Shown here piece after piece: positions 1 through 9,655 of a DNA stretch of 64,000 nt. The stretch comes from Paroceanicella profunda. GTDB taxonomy: Bacteria; Pseudomonadota; Alphaproteobacteria; Rhodobacterales; Rhodobacteraceae. The translations under genes and the position numbers were made by a program. The first letter of the stretch is position 1, and each line of letters begins with the position of its first letter. The stretch covers positions 921,001-985,000 of the forward strand of contig NZ_CP040818.1 of the NCBI RefSeq assembly GCF_005887635.2. The letters run 5' to 3'. Under the pieces are notes generated by a model that saw only the letters and a program-made list of their open reading frames with translations, did no database searches and was not told the DNA's origin.

Positions 1-163
1 TCGCGATCCAGGCCGGCCAGTCGCCGCCCGCCGGGCCCGGCACCGCCCCCAGCACCACCGCGAGCGCGCCCGCGAGCAGCAGCGCCGCGAGGGCGATCAG
101 CCCCGCTCCGGCACGGCGTGGGCCAGGGCCGGCAGGTGGCGTTCCGGGGGCGGCCTCGGTCAC
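1..163 (-). CDS. N-terminal part of a membrane protein of the MoxR operon (cut by window edge)
   Basis: A GTG start at 163 overlaps the TGA stop of the moxR-like gene at 162-160, so translation is coupled. About 54 codons are visible: a short Pro/Gly-rich lead followed by one strongly hydrophobic segment of about 20 residues (roughly residues 20-40), consistent with a membrane anchor. In operons of the type DUF4129-DUF4350-MoxR the next gene is usually a DUF58 protein, a von Willebrand A-like membrane protein that works with MoxR. That identity is inferred from position only; the visible part has no diagnostic motif. Confidence 0.55.
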   Translation of the reverse strand, partial: MTEAAPGTPPAGPGPRRAGAGLIALAALLLAGALAVVLGAVPGPAGGDWPAWIA

Positions 164-1116
164 CGCGGCGCCTCGACCTGGTCGAGGATGTTGGCCAGCA
201 CGTCGTCCGGGCTGCGGCCCTCGATCTCCGCCGTGGGGCCGAGCACGATGCGGTGGCGCAGCGCCGGGCCGCAGAGGCGTTTCACGTCGTCGGGAAGGGC
301 ATAGTCCCGCCCGTCCAGCGCCGCCAGCGCCCGGGTGGCCGCGGCGATCGCGTCCGCCGCGCGGGTGGAGGCCCCGTGGGTGATCTCGGCCGCCGAGCGC
401 GTGGCCCGGGCGATGGCGAGGATGTAGCGCAGGATGCTGTCATCGAGCCGGATGGCATCGACGCAGGCCCGCCCGGCGGCGATCTCCTCCGGCCCGGCCA
501 CCGGCGCAATCTCCGCCAGTGCGGCCTCCCCGCCCAGCGACCGGTCCGCATGGCGGCGCAGGATGTCGAACTCGGTCGCCTCGTCGGGGAACTCCACCAG
601 GAGCTTGAACAGGAACCGGTCGAGCTGGGCCTCCGGCAGCGGGTAGGTGCCCTGCTGCTCGATCGGGTTCTGCGTGGCGACCACGGTGAACCAGGGCCCG
701 AGGTCGCGGTCCTTGCCGTCGATGGTGGCGCGGCGCTCGCTCATCGCCTGCAGCAGGGCGGCCTGGGTCTTGGGCGGCGCGCGGTTGATCTCGTCGCCCA
801 GCAGGATGTCGGTGAACACGGGGCCCTTCACCAGCCGGAAGGCGTTGGTGCCGAAGTCGAACAGATTCGCGCCCAGCACATCGCCCGGCATCAGGTCCGG
901 GGTGAACTGGATGCGGCCGAAGCGCAGGCTGAGGGCGGCTGCGAAGCTGCGCGCCAGCAGGGTTTTCGCCGTGCCCGGCGGGCCCTCCAGCAGCACGTGC
1001 CCGCGCGAGAACAGCGCGGCGAGCATCAGCTCCACCGTCTCCTCCTGGCCGCGCACGGCCCGGCCGATCTCGCCGCGGATCGCGTCAGCGAGGCCGGATA
1101 GCTGCTCCAAGTTCAT
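160..1116 (-). CDS. MoxR-family AAA+ ATPase
   Basis: A 318-residue AAA+ ATPase of the MoxR family, chaperone-like ATPases that help assemble or activate metalloenzymes and cell-envelope complexes. Walker A is GPPGTAKT at residues 45-52, Walker B is LLGDE ending at 109, sensor 1 is in VVATQNP with Asn150, and the conserved PEAQLDRF box lies at 161-168. Length is normal for the family. The start at 1116 overlaps the end of the upstream DUF4350 gene (stop at 1085), and its own stop overlaps the next GTG, so three or four genes are translated as a unit. The client is not visible from sequence; the family commonly acts with DUF58/VWA proteins. Confidence 0.93.
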   Translation of the reverse strand: MNLEQLSGLADAIRGEIGRAVRGQEETVELMLAALFSRGHVLLEGPPGTAKTLLARSFAAALSLRFGRIQFTPDLMPGDVLGANLFDFGTNAFRLVKGPVFTDILLGDEINRAPPKTQAALLQAMSERRATIDGKDRDLGPWFTVVATQNPIEQQGTYPLPEAQLDRFLFKLLVEFPDEATEFDILRRHADRSLGGEAALAEIAPVAGPEEIAAGRACVDAIRLDDSILRYILAIARATRSAAEITHGASTRAADAIAAATRALAALDGRDYALPDDVKRLCGPALRHRIVLGPTAEIEGRSPDDVLANILDQVEAPR

Positions 1117-2371
1117 GCCTGATCTCCTCGATGATGGTCTCGAAACGCTCGAGGCGCGCCAGCGCCTCGGTGGGGGCGGGCCGCCCGGGGCAGGTTGCGA
1201 CGGCGTCTGCCGCAGCGCTCAGCCGCGTCGCCAGCCCCGTGTCGCGCCGCGCCACCCGTTCGCGCACCTGGGCGAGCGCATCGCCGGAGCCCCGGTGCGG
1301 CCCGAACAGGTCCGCGGCCAGGGCCTGCAGCCGGGCCGCCGCATGGGCGCGCAGCAGGTCGCCGTCATGGCCCGTCAGGCGCATCAGCCGGGACTGGGCC
1401 TCCAGCCCGGTGCCGCGCCCGAAGCGCCGGCCGGTGCGCAGCGGCGGCCCCGCGCGCACCGCGCCGCGCCACAGCGCGAGCAGCGCCAGCCCGGCCGCCG
1501 CCGCCCAGAGCAGCGAGAAGGGCCAGGCAAAGTAGCGCTCCAGGTCCTGCGCGGTGCGCTCGCGCAGGTCCTCGCCGGCCCCGTCCGACATCCAGATATC
1601 GGTGCTGTAGTCGATCAGCACCGTGCCGCTGCCGGCCGCCTCGGACAGGAACCAGCGCGCGAAGGCGGCATTGTCGCCCAGCGCCAGCCCGGCGTTGGAC
1701 ATGAGGTCCGGGTCCGACAGCAGCAGGAAGGTGCTGCGCTTCGTCTCGCAACGGCCCAGCAGCATGCCGCGCTCCGTGCCGATCAGCGGCGTGCAATCCG
1801 GCGCCTCGACGAGCTGCGGCGCGTAGATTTCCAGGTCGAAATCGCCCTCCGGCGGCCGGAAGCCGACGAAGCCGCCCTCCGTGCGCCGCAGGGTGAGGGG
1901 CATGCGCAGCGCCTTGGCATATCCTCGCGAGACCGCGGCGGTGTCATTGGCGAAAGCGGGGTGCATGCGCCCGCTTGCGGGAACGGCGCCGCGCCATTTC
2001 GGCAGGATCAGCAGCGTCGGAATGTCCAGCTTGCTCCGCAGCACCCAGGCGGGGATGTCCACCAGGTCCGCGTTCTCCCGCGCCCGGGCGCGGGTGTCGG
2101 ACGGGGCACCCGCCCGCGTGGGGTCGGTGTCGTAGAGCGGCAGCAGGCGCAGGCCGATGCTGCCCGGGTCGCGATAGGTGCCGCCGGTGAAGGTGCGGGC
2201 GTCGATACCGTCCTGCCGCAGCCATTCCGCCAGCGCGTCGAAGCCGATCACCGACTGGCGGATCTCGCCCCTCGGGCTGGCGAGCCAGACCCATCCGGCC
2301 ACCAGCGCCGCCACGCCGACCAGCAGCAGCAGCGTGTCGCCTCCCGGCAGGCGCCGCGCTCCGCTGCTCAT
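1085..2371 (-). CDS. DUF4350 domain-containing membrane protein
   Basis: 428 residues. An N-terminal transmembrane segment (about residues 12-30) is followed by a soluble domain beginning with a [13 protein letters not shown] motif typical of DUF4350, then a second hydrophobic segment at about residues 280-300 ([19 protein letters not shown] region) and an Arg-rich C-terminal tail. The ATG start overlaps the stop of the DUF4129 gene by 4 nt and the end overlaps moxR by about 30 nt. In other bacteria this family sits in the same MoxR/DUF58/DUF4129 operon. The biochemical role is unknown; the architecture suggests an inner-membrane partner of the MoxR ATPase with a periplasmic domain. Confidence 0.85.
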   Translation of the reverse strand: MSSGARRLPGGDTLLLLVGVAALVAGWVWLASPRGEIRQSVIGFDALAEWLRQDGIDARTFTGGTYRDPGSIGLRLLPLYDTDPTRAGAPSDTRARARENADLVDIPAWVLRSKLDIPTLLILPKWRGAVPASGRMHPAFANDTAAVSRGYAKALRMPLTLRRTEGGFVGFRPPEGDFDLEIYAPQLVEAPDCTPLIGTERGMLLGRCETKRSTFLLLSDPDLMSNAGLALGDNAAFARWFLSEAAGSGTVLIDYSTDIWMSDGAGEDLRERTAQDLERYFAWPFSLLWAAAAGLALLALWRGAVRAGPPLRTGRRFGRGTGLEAQSRLMRLTGHDGDLLRAHAAARLQALAADLFGPHRGSGDALAQVRERVARRDTGLATRLSAAADAVATCPGRPAPTEALARLERFETIIEEIRHELGAAIRPR

Positions 2372-3102
2372 GCCATGGGCCCCGTGGCCGGGCCGAGGAT
2401 GCGGCGGGCGCGCTCGGCGCAGGCCTCCAGCACGCCCGGGGGCACATCGCGCCCGCCGAAGCGCACGCTTTCCTGCGTGCGCAGCAGCTCGGCCAGGTCC
2501 CGGGTGGCGGCGCGCTCCGCCGGCAGGGCGCGCAGCACGTCGCGCGCCGTCTCGCCCCGGCCGACGCGCCGGCCCTCCGCGGCAGCGGCATGCGCGAGAA
2601 CGAGCGCGAAGAGCCGGCTCAGCGCCTCGCGCCGGTCGTCGAGGGCGAGGATGTCGCTGAGCGAGGAGACGGACCCCTGCGGCGCCGGCGCAGGGCCGGC
2701 CGCCGTGGCCGTGCCGCGCGGGCGGCCGTCCGCCTGCGGCCGCCGCGCCGCGACCCGGCCCCCGCCATGGACCACCGCCAGCGCGAGGAGGCCGAGCAGG
2801 ACCGCCCCGGCCACCCCGACCAGCACCCAGCGCATCACCGGGCCCAATGCGTCGAGGCTGTCGAATACCTCTGACCCCTCTGCCGGATCGGTGTCCGGTG
2901 CGAGGGCGGGCGCCGGGCCGTCGGGATCATACCAAGTGCCCTCGGTCTCCAGCCCGCTTTCCTTCAGCGCCTGCCGGAAGGCCGCGCTGCCGGCGCCCGA
3001 CGGCGGGTCCAGCCGCACGGCGGGCGGGGCGGGGCCCGTGTCCGGCGCGGCGGGGGCCGCGATGGCGAGCAGCAGGCCAACGATGAGGGAGGGCAGCTTC
3101 AT
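2368..3102 (-). CDS. DUF4129 domain-containing membrane protein
   Basis: I place the start at 3102 (MKLPSL), where a typical signal peptide begins; the frame is open for 23 more codons upstream but that stretch is low-complexity. The mature protein has a Pro/Ala-rich region, a transmembrane helix at about residues 110-130 of the mature form, and a C-terminal DUF4129 domain of about 80 residues (ALSRLFALVL to the end). First gene of the MoxR cluster; its stop overlaps the DUF4350 start by 4 nt. DUF4129 domains also occur at the C terminus of transglutaminase-like membrane proteins in the same kind of operon. Function unknown. Confidence 0.8.
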   Translation of the reverse strand: MKLPSLIVGLLLAIAAPAAPDTGPAPPAVRLDPPSGAGSAAFRQALKESGLETEGTWYDPDGPAPALAPDTDPAEGSEVFDSLDALGPVMRWVLVGVAGAVLLGLLALAVVHGGGRVAARRPQADGRPRGTATAAGPAPAPQGSVSSLSDILALDDRREALSRLFALVLAHAAAAEGRRVGRGETARDVLRALPAERAATRDLAELLRTQESVRFGGRDVPPGVLEACAERARRILGPATGPMA

Positions 3103-3193
3103 GAAGGACGGCGGCCTGTTCTGCTGCGACGGGCACGAGGAAAGGCGACCGTAAGGACCGCCTCCCCGCATTGCAACAGGAGCGCGGGGCGGC

Positions 3194-3892
3194 TCAGCCG
3201 CGCGGCCCGATCAGCGTGGTGAGGCTGCCCAGGGCCGGAATCTCGACCACGCAGGTGTCGCCCGGCACCAGTTCGCCCACGCCGGCCGGCGTGCCGGTGA
3301 AGATCAGGTCGCCCGGCGCCAGCGCCACGCTGCGCGACAGGATGGCGATCACTTCCGGGATGCGCCAGATCATCTCGGAGAGATCGCCCTCCTGCTTCAC
3401 CGCGCCGTTCACGGTGAGGCGGATCGGCCCGGCCTCCGGGTGTCCGACCGCGGACACCGGGTGCACGGCGCCGCAGACGGCGGAGCGGTCGAAGCCCTTC
3501 GCCAGGTCCCAGGGGCGGCCCATCTTCTTCGCCACGCCCTGCATGTCGCGGCGGGTGAGATCGTTGCCGATGGCATAGCCCCAGACGTGGGAGAGCGCCT
3601 CCGCCTCCGGAATGTCGGCGCCGCCGGTGCTGATGGCCACCACCAGCTCGGCCTCGAAATGCAGGCTGTCGGTCTGCGGCGGATAGGGCAGCGTCTCGCC
3701 GTCCTGGGCCAGCGCGTCGCCCGGCTTGGAGAAGAAGAACGGCGGCTCGCGGTCCGGATCATTGCCCATCTCGCGGGCATGGGCGGCATAGTTGCGCCCC
3801 ACGCAGTAGATCCGGCGCACCGGGAAGCGCGTGTCACTGTCGGTAACGGGAAGCGAGGGGGTGGCCGCGGGGGGGAAGGCAAACTGGGTCAT
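3194..3892 (-). CDS. Fumarylacetoacetate hydrolase (FAH) family protein
   Basis: 232 residues from the ATG at 3892, which has an AAAGGA ribosome site 8 nt upstream. The FAH-family fold is recognised by the GRNYAAHA motif near the N terminus, FFFSKPGDAL, the metal-binding HFEAEL pair of acidic residues, and GNDLTRRDMQ with the third metal ligand. Such enzymes hydrolyse or decarboxylate acylpyruvates or 2-hydroxyhepta-2,4-diene-1,7-dioate-type compounds using a divalent metal; the substrate here cannot be assigned. It is divergent from the TPP-dependent enzyme at 4027, so the 134-bp gap probably holds both promoters. Confidence 0.88.
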   Translation of the reverse strand: MTQFAFPPAATPSLPVTDSDTRFPVRRIYCVGRNYAAHAREMGNDPDREPPFFFSKPGDALAQDGETLPYPPQTDSLHFEAELVVAISTGGADIPEAEALSHVWGYAIGNDLTRRDMQGVAKKMGRPWDLAKGFDRSAVCGAVHPVSAVGHPEAGPIRLTVNGAVKQEGDLSEMIWRIPEVIAILSRSVALAPGDLIFTGTPAGVGELVPGDTCVVEIPALGSLTTLIGPRG

Positions 3893-4026
3893 CTCGGTCC
3901 TTTTCAGCTCGGTCCTGCCAGCGATACGCCGGAGCCGCGCCCGGGTCGAGCCCCCGCGCACCCTGTTGCCGGCGCCCGTGGACATGCTATGCCTCGCGGA
4001 CGCGAAAAGGAATGCGAGGGCATGAC

Positions 4027-5664
4027 ATGAAGACCGGCGGACAGCTCATCGTCGAGGGACTCGAGGCGCAGGGCACGGACAGGGTGTTCTGTGTGCCCGG
4101 AGAAAGCTACCTCGCCGTGCTCGACGCCCTGGTGGGCAGCGGCATCCGCCCCGTGCTCGCCCGCCAGGAAGGCGGCGCGGCGATGATGGCGGAGGCCGAC
4201 GGCAAGCTCACCGGCCGCCCCGGCATCTGCTTCGTCACCCGCGGCCCCGGCGCCACGAACGCCGCCGCAGGCGTGCATGTCGCCCAGCAGGACGCCACGC
4301 CGATGATCCTCTTCGTCGGGCAGATCGGCCGGCGCATGCGCGGCCGGGACGCCTTCCAGGAGGTGGACTACCGGCAGTTCTTCGGCTCCATGGCCAAGTG
4401 GGTGGAGGAGATCGACCACGCGGACCGCATCCCCGAGGTCCTCTCCCACGCCTTCCATGTCGCGATGAGCGGCCGGCCCGGCCCGGTGGTGCTGGCCCTG
4501 CCCGAGGACATGCTCTCCGGCGAGGCCCCTGCCCTCGCGCCCGCGCCGCGGGTGGAGGTGGCCGCGCCGGCCCCCGCGCCGGGTGACATCGACCGCCTCG
4601 GCGCCCTGCTGGCCGCGGCGGAGCGCCCGATGCTGGTGGTCGGCGGCGCGCGCTGGGAGCCGGCGGACAGCGCCGCCCTCATCCGCTTCGCCGAGGCCTG
4701 CGACCTGCCCGTCGCCTGCTCCTTCCGCCGGCAGATGCTGCTGGACAACACCCACCCGCATTACGCCGGGGACATCGGCCTCGGCCCCGCCCCGGCCCTG
4801 GTGCAGCGCATCCGCGAGAGCGACCTGCTGATCCTCGTCGGCGCGCGCTTCTCCGAGAACCCGTCGCAGGGCTTCTCGCTGCTCGACATCCCGGCCCCCG
4901 CGCAGACGCTGGTGCACGTCCACCCCGGGCCGGAGGAGCTGGGGCGCATCTATGCCCCCACCCTCGCCATCAACGCCACGCCGGGGCGCTTCCTCGATGC
5001 GGTGGCGGGCCTGTCGCGCAGCGCCACCGGTGCCGCCGCGGCGGCCAACGCGGCGTGGCACGCCTGGTCCGACACCCCGCCCGAAACCCCCGGCGCCGTG
5101 CAGATGGGCGCCGTGATCGCCCATCTCAACGCCGAGATGCCGGAGGCCTGCATCACCAACGGCGCCGGCAACTACGCCACCTGGTCTCACCGCTTCTTCC
5201 GCTACCGCGGCTGGGGCAGCCAGCTTGCGCCCACCTCCGGCTCCATGGGCTACGGCCTGCCCGCCGCCATCGCCGGAAAGCTGCGCATGCCCGGGCGCGA
5301 GGTGATCGCCATGGCCGGCGACGGCTGCCTGCAGATGACGATGCAGGAGTTCGGCACCGCCTGCCAGGAAGGCGCGGCGATCCTGCTGATCGTGGTGGAC
5401 AACGGCATCTACGGCACCATCCGCATGCACCAGGAGCGCGAATACCCCGCGAGGGTGAGCGCCACCACCCTGCGGAACCCGGATTTCGCCGCCATCGCCC
5501 GGGCCTACGGCGCCTTCGGCGCCCGGGTGGAGCGCACGGAGGACTTCGCCGCCGCCCTTGCCGCGGCGCGGGCCAGCGGCGGGCCTGCCCTGCTGCACCT
5601 GCTCACCTCCCCGGAGGCGATCACCCCGGCGCGCACCCTCACCCAGATCCGCGAGAAGCGCTGA
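4027..5664 (+). CDS. Thiamine-pyrophosphate-dependent enzyme, acetolactate synthase-like
   Basis: 545 residues. I choose the ATG at 4027 because it has a GAGGG motif 9 nt upstream; an in-frame ATG at 4012 has none. Domain order is the usual TPP_N (residues 1-165, catalytic Glu48 in ARQEGG), central domain (about 185-320) and TPP_C (about 365-530) with the GDG motif near residue 431 and the distal Asn in VVDNGIYGTI. It binds TPP and decarboxylates a 2-keto acid. There is no neighbouring ilvN, so it is probably a catabolic or unassigned member (glyoxylate carboligase, oxalyl-CoA decarboxylase or acetolactate-synthase-like) rather than the biosynthetic IlvB. Confidence 0.88.
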   Translation: MKTGGQLIVEGLEAQGTDRVFCVPGESYLAVLDALVGSGIRPVLARQEGGAAMMAEADGKLTGRPGICFVTRGPGATNAAAGVHVAQQDATPMILFVGQIGRRMRGRDAFQEVDYRQFFGSMAKWVEEIDHADRIPEVLSHAFHVAMSGRPGPVVLALPEDMLSGEAPALAPAPRVEVAAPAPAPGDIDRLGALLAAAERPMLVVGGARWEPADSAALIRFAEACDLPVACSFRRQMLLDNTHPHYAGDIGLGPAPALVQRIRESDLLILVGARFSENPSQGFSLLDIPAPAQTLVHVHPGPEELGRIYAPTLAINATPGRFLDAVAGLSRSATGAAAAANAAWHAWSDTPPETPGAVQMGAVIAHLNAEMPEACITNGAGNYATWSHRFFRYRGWGSQLAPTSGSMGYGLPAAIAGKLRMPGREVIAMAGDGCLQMTMQEFGTACQEGAAILLIVVDNGIYGTIRMHQEREYPARVSATTLRNPDFAAIARAYGAFGARVERTEDFAAALAAARASGGPALLHLLTSPEAITPARTLTQIREKR

Positions 5665-5725
5665 GACGGTCGCGAAACCGTCACGATCCGGTGCCACACC
5701 CCGGCCAGCGGCAAGGAGACACGCG

Positions 5726-6421
5726 ATGAAACGCTACGGCATCTACTACGCCCCGCCGGCCGGCTCGGCGCTCGCCCGCTTCGGCGCGGACTGGCTGGGC
5801 TGGGACGCCGAGGCCGGCCGGGCCTGCCGGCCCGACCCGATGCCGGAGCTGCCGCTGGACTGGGAGAGCGTGACCGCGACACCGCGCCGCTACGGCTTCC
5901 ACGGCACGCTGAAACCGCCCTTCGCCCTCGCCCCCGGCACGGATGTGCAGGGCCTGCTCGCCGCGGTCGAGGCGCTGGCGGCCGGCATCCCGGCCTTCGG
6001 GATCCCGCCCTTCGCGCCATCGCTGGAGCATGGCTTCCTCTCCCTGCGGCCCTCCGGGCCCTCCGAAGCACTGGAGGCCCTCGCCGCGGACTGCGTGCGC
6101 GCCCTTGACCGCTTCCGCGCCCCGCCCTCCGAGGCGGAACTGGCCCGGCGCCGCAAGGCCGCCCTCTCCCCCGCCCAGGAGGCCCATCTCGCCCGCTGGG
6201 GATACCCCTATGTGATGGAGCAGTTCCGCTTTCACCTCACGCTGTCCGGGCACCTCGGCCCCGAGGATGCCGCGGCGCTGCGCGACGCCCTCCGGCCCCT
6301 GCTGGCCCCGCTCACCGCGCCCGGGCGCACCGCGCCGGAACCGGTGCGCGAGCTCTGCGTGTTCGGAGACCCGGGCGACGGCCCCTTCCACCTTCTCCAC
6401 CGCGTTCCCCTCACCGGCTGA
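5726..6421 (+). CDS. DUF1045 protein, 2H phosphoesterase-like (phosphonate-associated family)
   Basis: 231 residues from an ATG with AAGGAG at 5713. Two H-x-T motifs are visible: HGT at residues 59-61 in the stretch YGFHGTLK, and HLT at about residue 169 in FRFHLTLSG. This is the signature of the two-histidine phosphodiesterase superfamily, in which DUF1045 is best known from phosphonate (phn) operons, beside phnN and phnM. No phn genes are in this window, so involvement in phosphonate metabolism is only a family-level expectation. It lies 61 bp downstream of the TPP enzyme and could be co-transcribed. Confidence 0.85.
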   Translation: MKRYGIYYAPPAGSALARFGADWLGWDAEAGRACRPDPMPELPLDWESVTATPRRYGFHGTLKPPFALAPGTDVQGLLAAVEALAAGIPAFGIPPFAPSLEHGFLSLRPSGPSEALEALAADCVRALDRFRAPPSEAELARRRKAALSPAQEAHLARWGYPYVMEQFRFHLTLSGHLGPEDAAALRDALRPLLAPLTAPGRTAPEPVRELCVFGDPGDGPFHLLHRVPLTG

Positions 6422-6475
6422 GGCGCGCAAAGAACCATTTGCACTGCCCTCCGGCATCGACTATACGACCCCCGG

Positions 6476-6540
6476 TGCACCCGTGGCCCGACCGGACAGA
6501 GCGCAGCGCTCAGAAGGCGGATGCCAAGGGGAGTGCCGTG
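6476..6540 (+). pseudogene. Degenerate tRNA-Arg-like sequence
   Basis: From GCACCCGT at about 6476 this segment aligns without gaps to the first 55-60 bases of the intact tRNA-Arg at 6863, with roughly three-quarters of the positions identical by eye. The anticodon loop reads CTCAGAA instead of CTCCGAA, the anticodon stem no longer pairs (several mismatches), and the T arm and acceptor 3' strand are lost. It is therefore a decayed copy, not a functional gene. It is the first of three tandem tRNA-Arg-like sequences here. Confidence 0.55.
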
Positions 6541-6652
6541 AAGAAGAGGACTAGGAAAGACGCGTGATACCAAGCTCTTGCCGGGCAGATCGGGTTTCGA
6601 TCAGAGGGCCGGAGACGTCACGTAAGCAGTCAGGGTCTGATTACCCTGCTGT

Positions 6653-6694
<42 letters not shown>

Positions 6695-6862
6695 TTACGT
6701 CCGACGCGAGAGCAGTGATTTTATACCGGATTTGCGCGGGTTTAGGGAGGCTGAAGAAAGAAAGGACGAAAAAACTCACCAAAATCTCACCGTGATCGGA
6801 CAGCCGAATTTGATCATGGATTGACGTTTTTCGGCGCAAATCTTACGGCTTTTACGCCTTAC

Positions 6863-6939
6863 GCACCCATAGCTCAGCTGGATAGAGCGCTGCCCTCCGA
6901 AGGCAGAGGCCAGAGGTTCGAATCCTCTTGGGTGCACCA
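6863..6939 (+). tRNA. tRNA-Arg (anticodon CCG)
   Basis: A complete 77-nt cloverleaf: 7-bp acceptor stem (GCACCCA with TGGGTGC), D arm, anticodon stem CTGCC/GGCAG around loop CTCCGAA giving anticodon CCG (reads CGG), T arm with GGTTCGAATCC, and encoded 3' CCA. The mobile element begins directly downstream, so this gene is the probable integration target. Confidence 0.97.
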
Positions 6940-7310
6940 AAACTCTCCAAGAAAATCAGTAGGTTGAGTGGGTTGTTACCTCTCCCGCCAGTTCTCCCGC
7001 CAAACCGAAAACTCACCAGCTTTGGCCGTGATGACAGCAAGAACCCCGGAATTCTGCCCGAAACGCCTCGGGTCAAACTCACCAACAGCGAAAACTCGCC
7101 TGAAAAGCGTCCCTGCCAGCGAACGGAACGCGACTGAGGGATGACCGAGGGAGCGACGCGCTTCCCTTCAGGACCGGCGCTCTATCTCCGCTGCGCTCCG
7201 ACCGAACCCCTGATGGGTTTCGGCGCATCCGCGTCACGATCACCTAGCGGACGGCGTGGACACGCAGAACAATAGCCGGTGCCTGTTCGGTGGCGCCGCA
7301 AGCGGCGCGG
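6940..7310. other. Non-coding segment between tRNA-Arg and the ICE genes
   Basis: No convincing gene. Short open frames are present but none has a ribosome site or recognisable product. This is where an attachment-site arm and element terminus would be expected. I found no integrase gene or clear terminal inverted repeat in it. Confidence 0.5.
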
Positions 7311-7480
7311 TGCTTGGGGCGCTGCCCCTGGCGCCCTTCGGATCGGCTTCCGCCCAGCTTCCTCCGCGCTGCGCGCTCCGTGCAGCCGGTTCCCCGCGAA
7401 GCCGCCCCTCCGGTTGCCCCCCTGGTCTCGCCGACGGGCAGGGTTTCAGCGCGGCGCTTCCCGCTGCGCGGAAACCCAAG
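7311..7480 (+). promoter_or_regulatory. Conserved structured 5' leader, copy 1 (before the parB-like gene)
   Basis: About 170 bp just upstream of the parB-like gene are closely similar to 10767-10940, which precedes the DUF932 gene; shared blocks include GCTTCCGCCCAGCTTCCTCC, CGTGCAGCCGGTTCCCCGCG and TCTCGCCGACGGGCAGGG. It ends in a long hairpin at 7441-7477 whose outer stem is GGGTTTC pairing with GAAACCC, placed just before the ribosome site AAGGAG. Similar sequence in front of two different genes implies a shared cis-acting element, either RNA or promoter. Confidence 0.7.
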
Positions 7481-7491
7481 GAGTAGGGAAA

Positions 7492-9501
7492 ATGACCGAT
7501 ACCATCGAAACCGGGACGACCGAGCAGACCGAACAGGTGAGCCGCATCATCCATGTGCCGCTGAACAAGCTCAAGAAGTCGCCCAACAACGCTCGCAAGG
7601 TGCCGCACAGTGAAGCCACCATCGAGGCGCTGGCAGCATCCATCGCGCACAAGGGGCTGATACAGAACCTTGTGGTGGAACCCGAAATGAAGGGCGACAA
7701 GCCCACCGGCGCATATCTCGTCACCGCTGGCGAGGGCCGCAGGCTAGCCTATCTGCTGCGAGCCAAGCGCAAGGAGATCAGGAAGAACCATCTTATCCGC
7801 TGCTGGCTCGACACCGAGAATGACCCGTCCGAAGTCTCGTTGGACGAGAACGTCACGCGCGAGAACATGCACCCCGCCGACCAGTTCGAGCGGTTCCATG
7901 AACTGTCCCGCGACAAGGGATGGGGCGCGGAGGAAATCGGTGCGCGGTTCGGCGTCTCGCCCGAGATCGTCAAACGGCGGTTGCGGCTCGGCGCGGTCAG
8001 CCCGAAGCTGATGGGCATCTACCGGCAGGACGGGATCACGCTCGACCAGTTGGCGGCGTTCGCGATCACCGACGATCATGCCCGGCAGGAGCAGGTGTTC
8101 GACAATCTGTCGTGGAACAAGGAACCGTGGATCATCCGGCGTGACCTCACCGCCAGCAATGTTCCGGCAGACGACCGGCGGGCGGTGTTCATCGGCGCGG
8201 ATGCCTATATCGAGGCAGGCGGGACGATCATCCGCGACCTGTTCACCGAGGATGACGGCGGTTTCTTCGAGGATTCGGGCTTGCTCGACATGCTCGTCAC
8301 CGAGAAGCTGCGCGAGATCGCCAGCGGCGTCCTGGCCGAAGGCTGGAAATGGGCCGAAGCGTGCATCGACTTTCCGCATGGCCACGGGATGCGGCGTCAT
8401 TATCCGCAGCTTGTCGCCTTGTCGGATGAGGACGAAGCACGGTTTTCGGAAGCAGCGGAGGCGCATGACGCCTTAATCGAAGGCTATGACTCCTATGAGG
8501 ATATGCCCGACGAGGTAGCGGCGAAGGCGCAGGCGTTGAGCGACGAGATCGACGCGATCAGCGCCAAGCGTTCGGCCTACGACCCTGCGATCATCGCGCG
8601 TGGCGGCGTGTTCGTCTCGCTCGGTTCCGATGGCAATGCGAAGATCGAGCGCGGCTATGTGCGGGCCGAGGACCAACCGCAGGTAGAAGCGGAGGACGAG
8701 AGCGACGGTATCGTGTCCGAAGATGGCGAAGCCGTTGGGAACGAGGATGCGGACGGGGAAGATGTTGAGGACGCCGACGCGGCTAAGCCCATTTCTGACA
8801 CGCTCTTTCGTGACCTCACCGCCCATAGGACAATGGCCCTGCGTCTGGTCCTTGGCGAACAGCCCGGCATGGCGATGATCGCGCTGACCCATGCGCTGGT
8901 GCTGGACCTGTTCTATCGTGGGTTCGGCAAATCCTGCCTCGAAATCACCGCCAAGAGCGAAGAACTCGGCATTCATGCCGAGGGCATTGCGGATAGCAAG
9001 GCGGGCGAGGCGCTGGCGGCACGGCACGACCAATGGGGCGCGCAGCTTCCGAGCGAGGCGGCGGACCTGTGGCCCTTCCTCGCCGGGCTGGACGCCGACA
9101 GCCGCACCGATCTTCTGGCACATTGCGTGTCGCTCACCGTCAATGCAGTGAAGGTGCCGTGGGAGCGTTCCACCGGACGCATCGAGGCGGCGGAGCGGCT
9201 GGCGCAGGCCATGAGCCTCGACATGTCCACCACGTGGCAGCCGACTGCCCGCAGATATTTCGGGCGCGTGACCAAGGCGCACATCGCGCAGGCCGTGAGC
9301 GAGGCAGTGTCTTCGGAAGCCGCCGAGCGCATCGCACCGATGAAGAAGGCGGACATGGCCGAGGCGGCAGAACAGCTTATCGCCGGAACCGGATGGTTGC
9401 CTGCCGTGCTGCGGACCATTGTGCCGGAGCCGGAAGGTGATGAGGTGGAGCAGATTGAAGTCATGGAAGTGGACGATGCCTATTCGATTGCAGCCGAATA
9501 G
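7492..9501 (+). CDS. ParB/RepB/Spo0J-like partition-family protein of an ICE
   Basis: 669 residues from the ATG at 7492 with AAGGAG 11 nt upstream. The N-terminal ParB/Srx-like domain (about residues 18-115) contains the GEGRR box at 80-84 and an ENVTREN motif near residue 125; an HTH of the KorB/ParB type follows (GWGAEEIGARFGVS, about 145-160). The long C-terminal region is acidic (about 385-425) and then helical. Canonical ParB proteins are half this size and bind CTP and parS; this large version is a hallmark first gene of alphaproteobacterial ICEs and has no adjacent parA. A role in element maintenance or regulation is likely but not shown. Confidence 0.88.
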   Translation: MTDTIETGTTEQTEQVSRIIHVPLNKLKKSPNNARKVPHSEATIEALAASIAHKGLIQNLVVEPEMKGDKPTGAYLVTAGEGRRLAYLLRAKRKEIRKNHLIRCWLDTENDPSEVSLDENVTRENMHPADQFERFHELSRDKGWGAEEIGARFGVSPEIVKRRLRLGAVSPKLMGIYRQDGITLDQLAAFAITDDHARQEQVFDNLSWNKEPWIIRRDLTASNVPADDRRAVFIGADAYIEAGGTIIRDLFTEDDGGFFEDSGLLDMLVTEKLREIASGVLAEGWKWAEACIDFPHGHGMRRHYPQLVALSDEDEARFSEAAEAHDALIEGYDSYEDMPDEVAAKAQALSDEIDAISAKRSAYDPAIIARGGVFVSLGSDGNAKIERGYVRAEDQPQVEAEDESDGIVSEDGEAVGNEDADGEDVEDADAAKPISDTLFRDLTAHRTMALRLVLGEQPGMAMIALTHALVLDLFYRGFGKSCLEITAKSEELGIHAEGIADSKAGEALAARHDQWGAQLPSEAADLWPFLAGLDADSRTDLLAHCVSLTVNAVKVPWERSTGRIEAAERLAQAMSLDMSTTWQPTARRYFGRVTKAHIAQAVSEAVSSEAAERIAPMKKADMAEAAEQLIAGTGWLPAVLRTIVPEPEGDEVEQIEVMEVDDAYSIAAE

Positions 9502-9617
9502 GTGATGGGCCGGGGCTGCATCGACGGCCCCGGCTTTTCCAATCAGTCAGAGCCGGATAATTCGCGGCCGCACCCTCACGGGCGCGGCTGCTCTTGTCAC
9601 ATGCGAAAAAGTGCGCC

Positions 9618-9644
9618 GCTCGCCGGGCTCATGCCCGGCTCGCG
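9618..9644. repeat. 27-bp GC-rich hairpin repeat downstream of the parB-like gene
   Basis: GCTCGCCGGGC and GCCCGGCTCGCG flank a 4-base loop; the core is a perfect 7-bp stem GCCGGGC/GCCCGGC. The same sequence apart from the loop lies at 11886-11912, downstream of the DUF932 gene. It may be a terminator-like or transcript-stabilising structure; there is no clear T tract. Confidence 0.6.
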
Positions 9645-9655
9645 CAAACAGGGTT

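Noticed and set aside
647..3154. 835-codon plus-strand open frame across the MoxR operon
   Set aside because: Ser/Arg/Pro-rich antisense frame; three overlapping operon genes with known families are on the other strand.
3904..5697. 597-codon open frame on the minus strand opposite the TPP enzyme gene
   Set aside because: High-GC antisense shadow: the sense strand encodes a complete, motif-bearing enzyme, and the antisense protein is His/Gly/Arg-rich without a domain.
6852..7085. 77-codon minus-strand open frame over tRNA-Arg
   Set aside because: Runs through the tRNA; translations of this kind are a well-known false gene call at tRNA-Arg loci.
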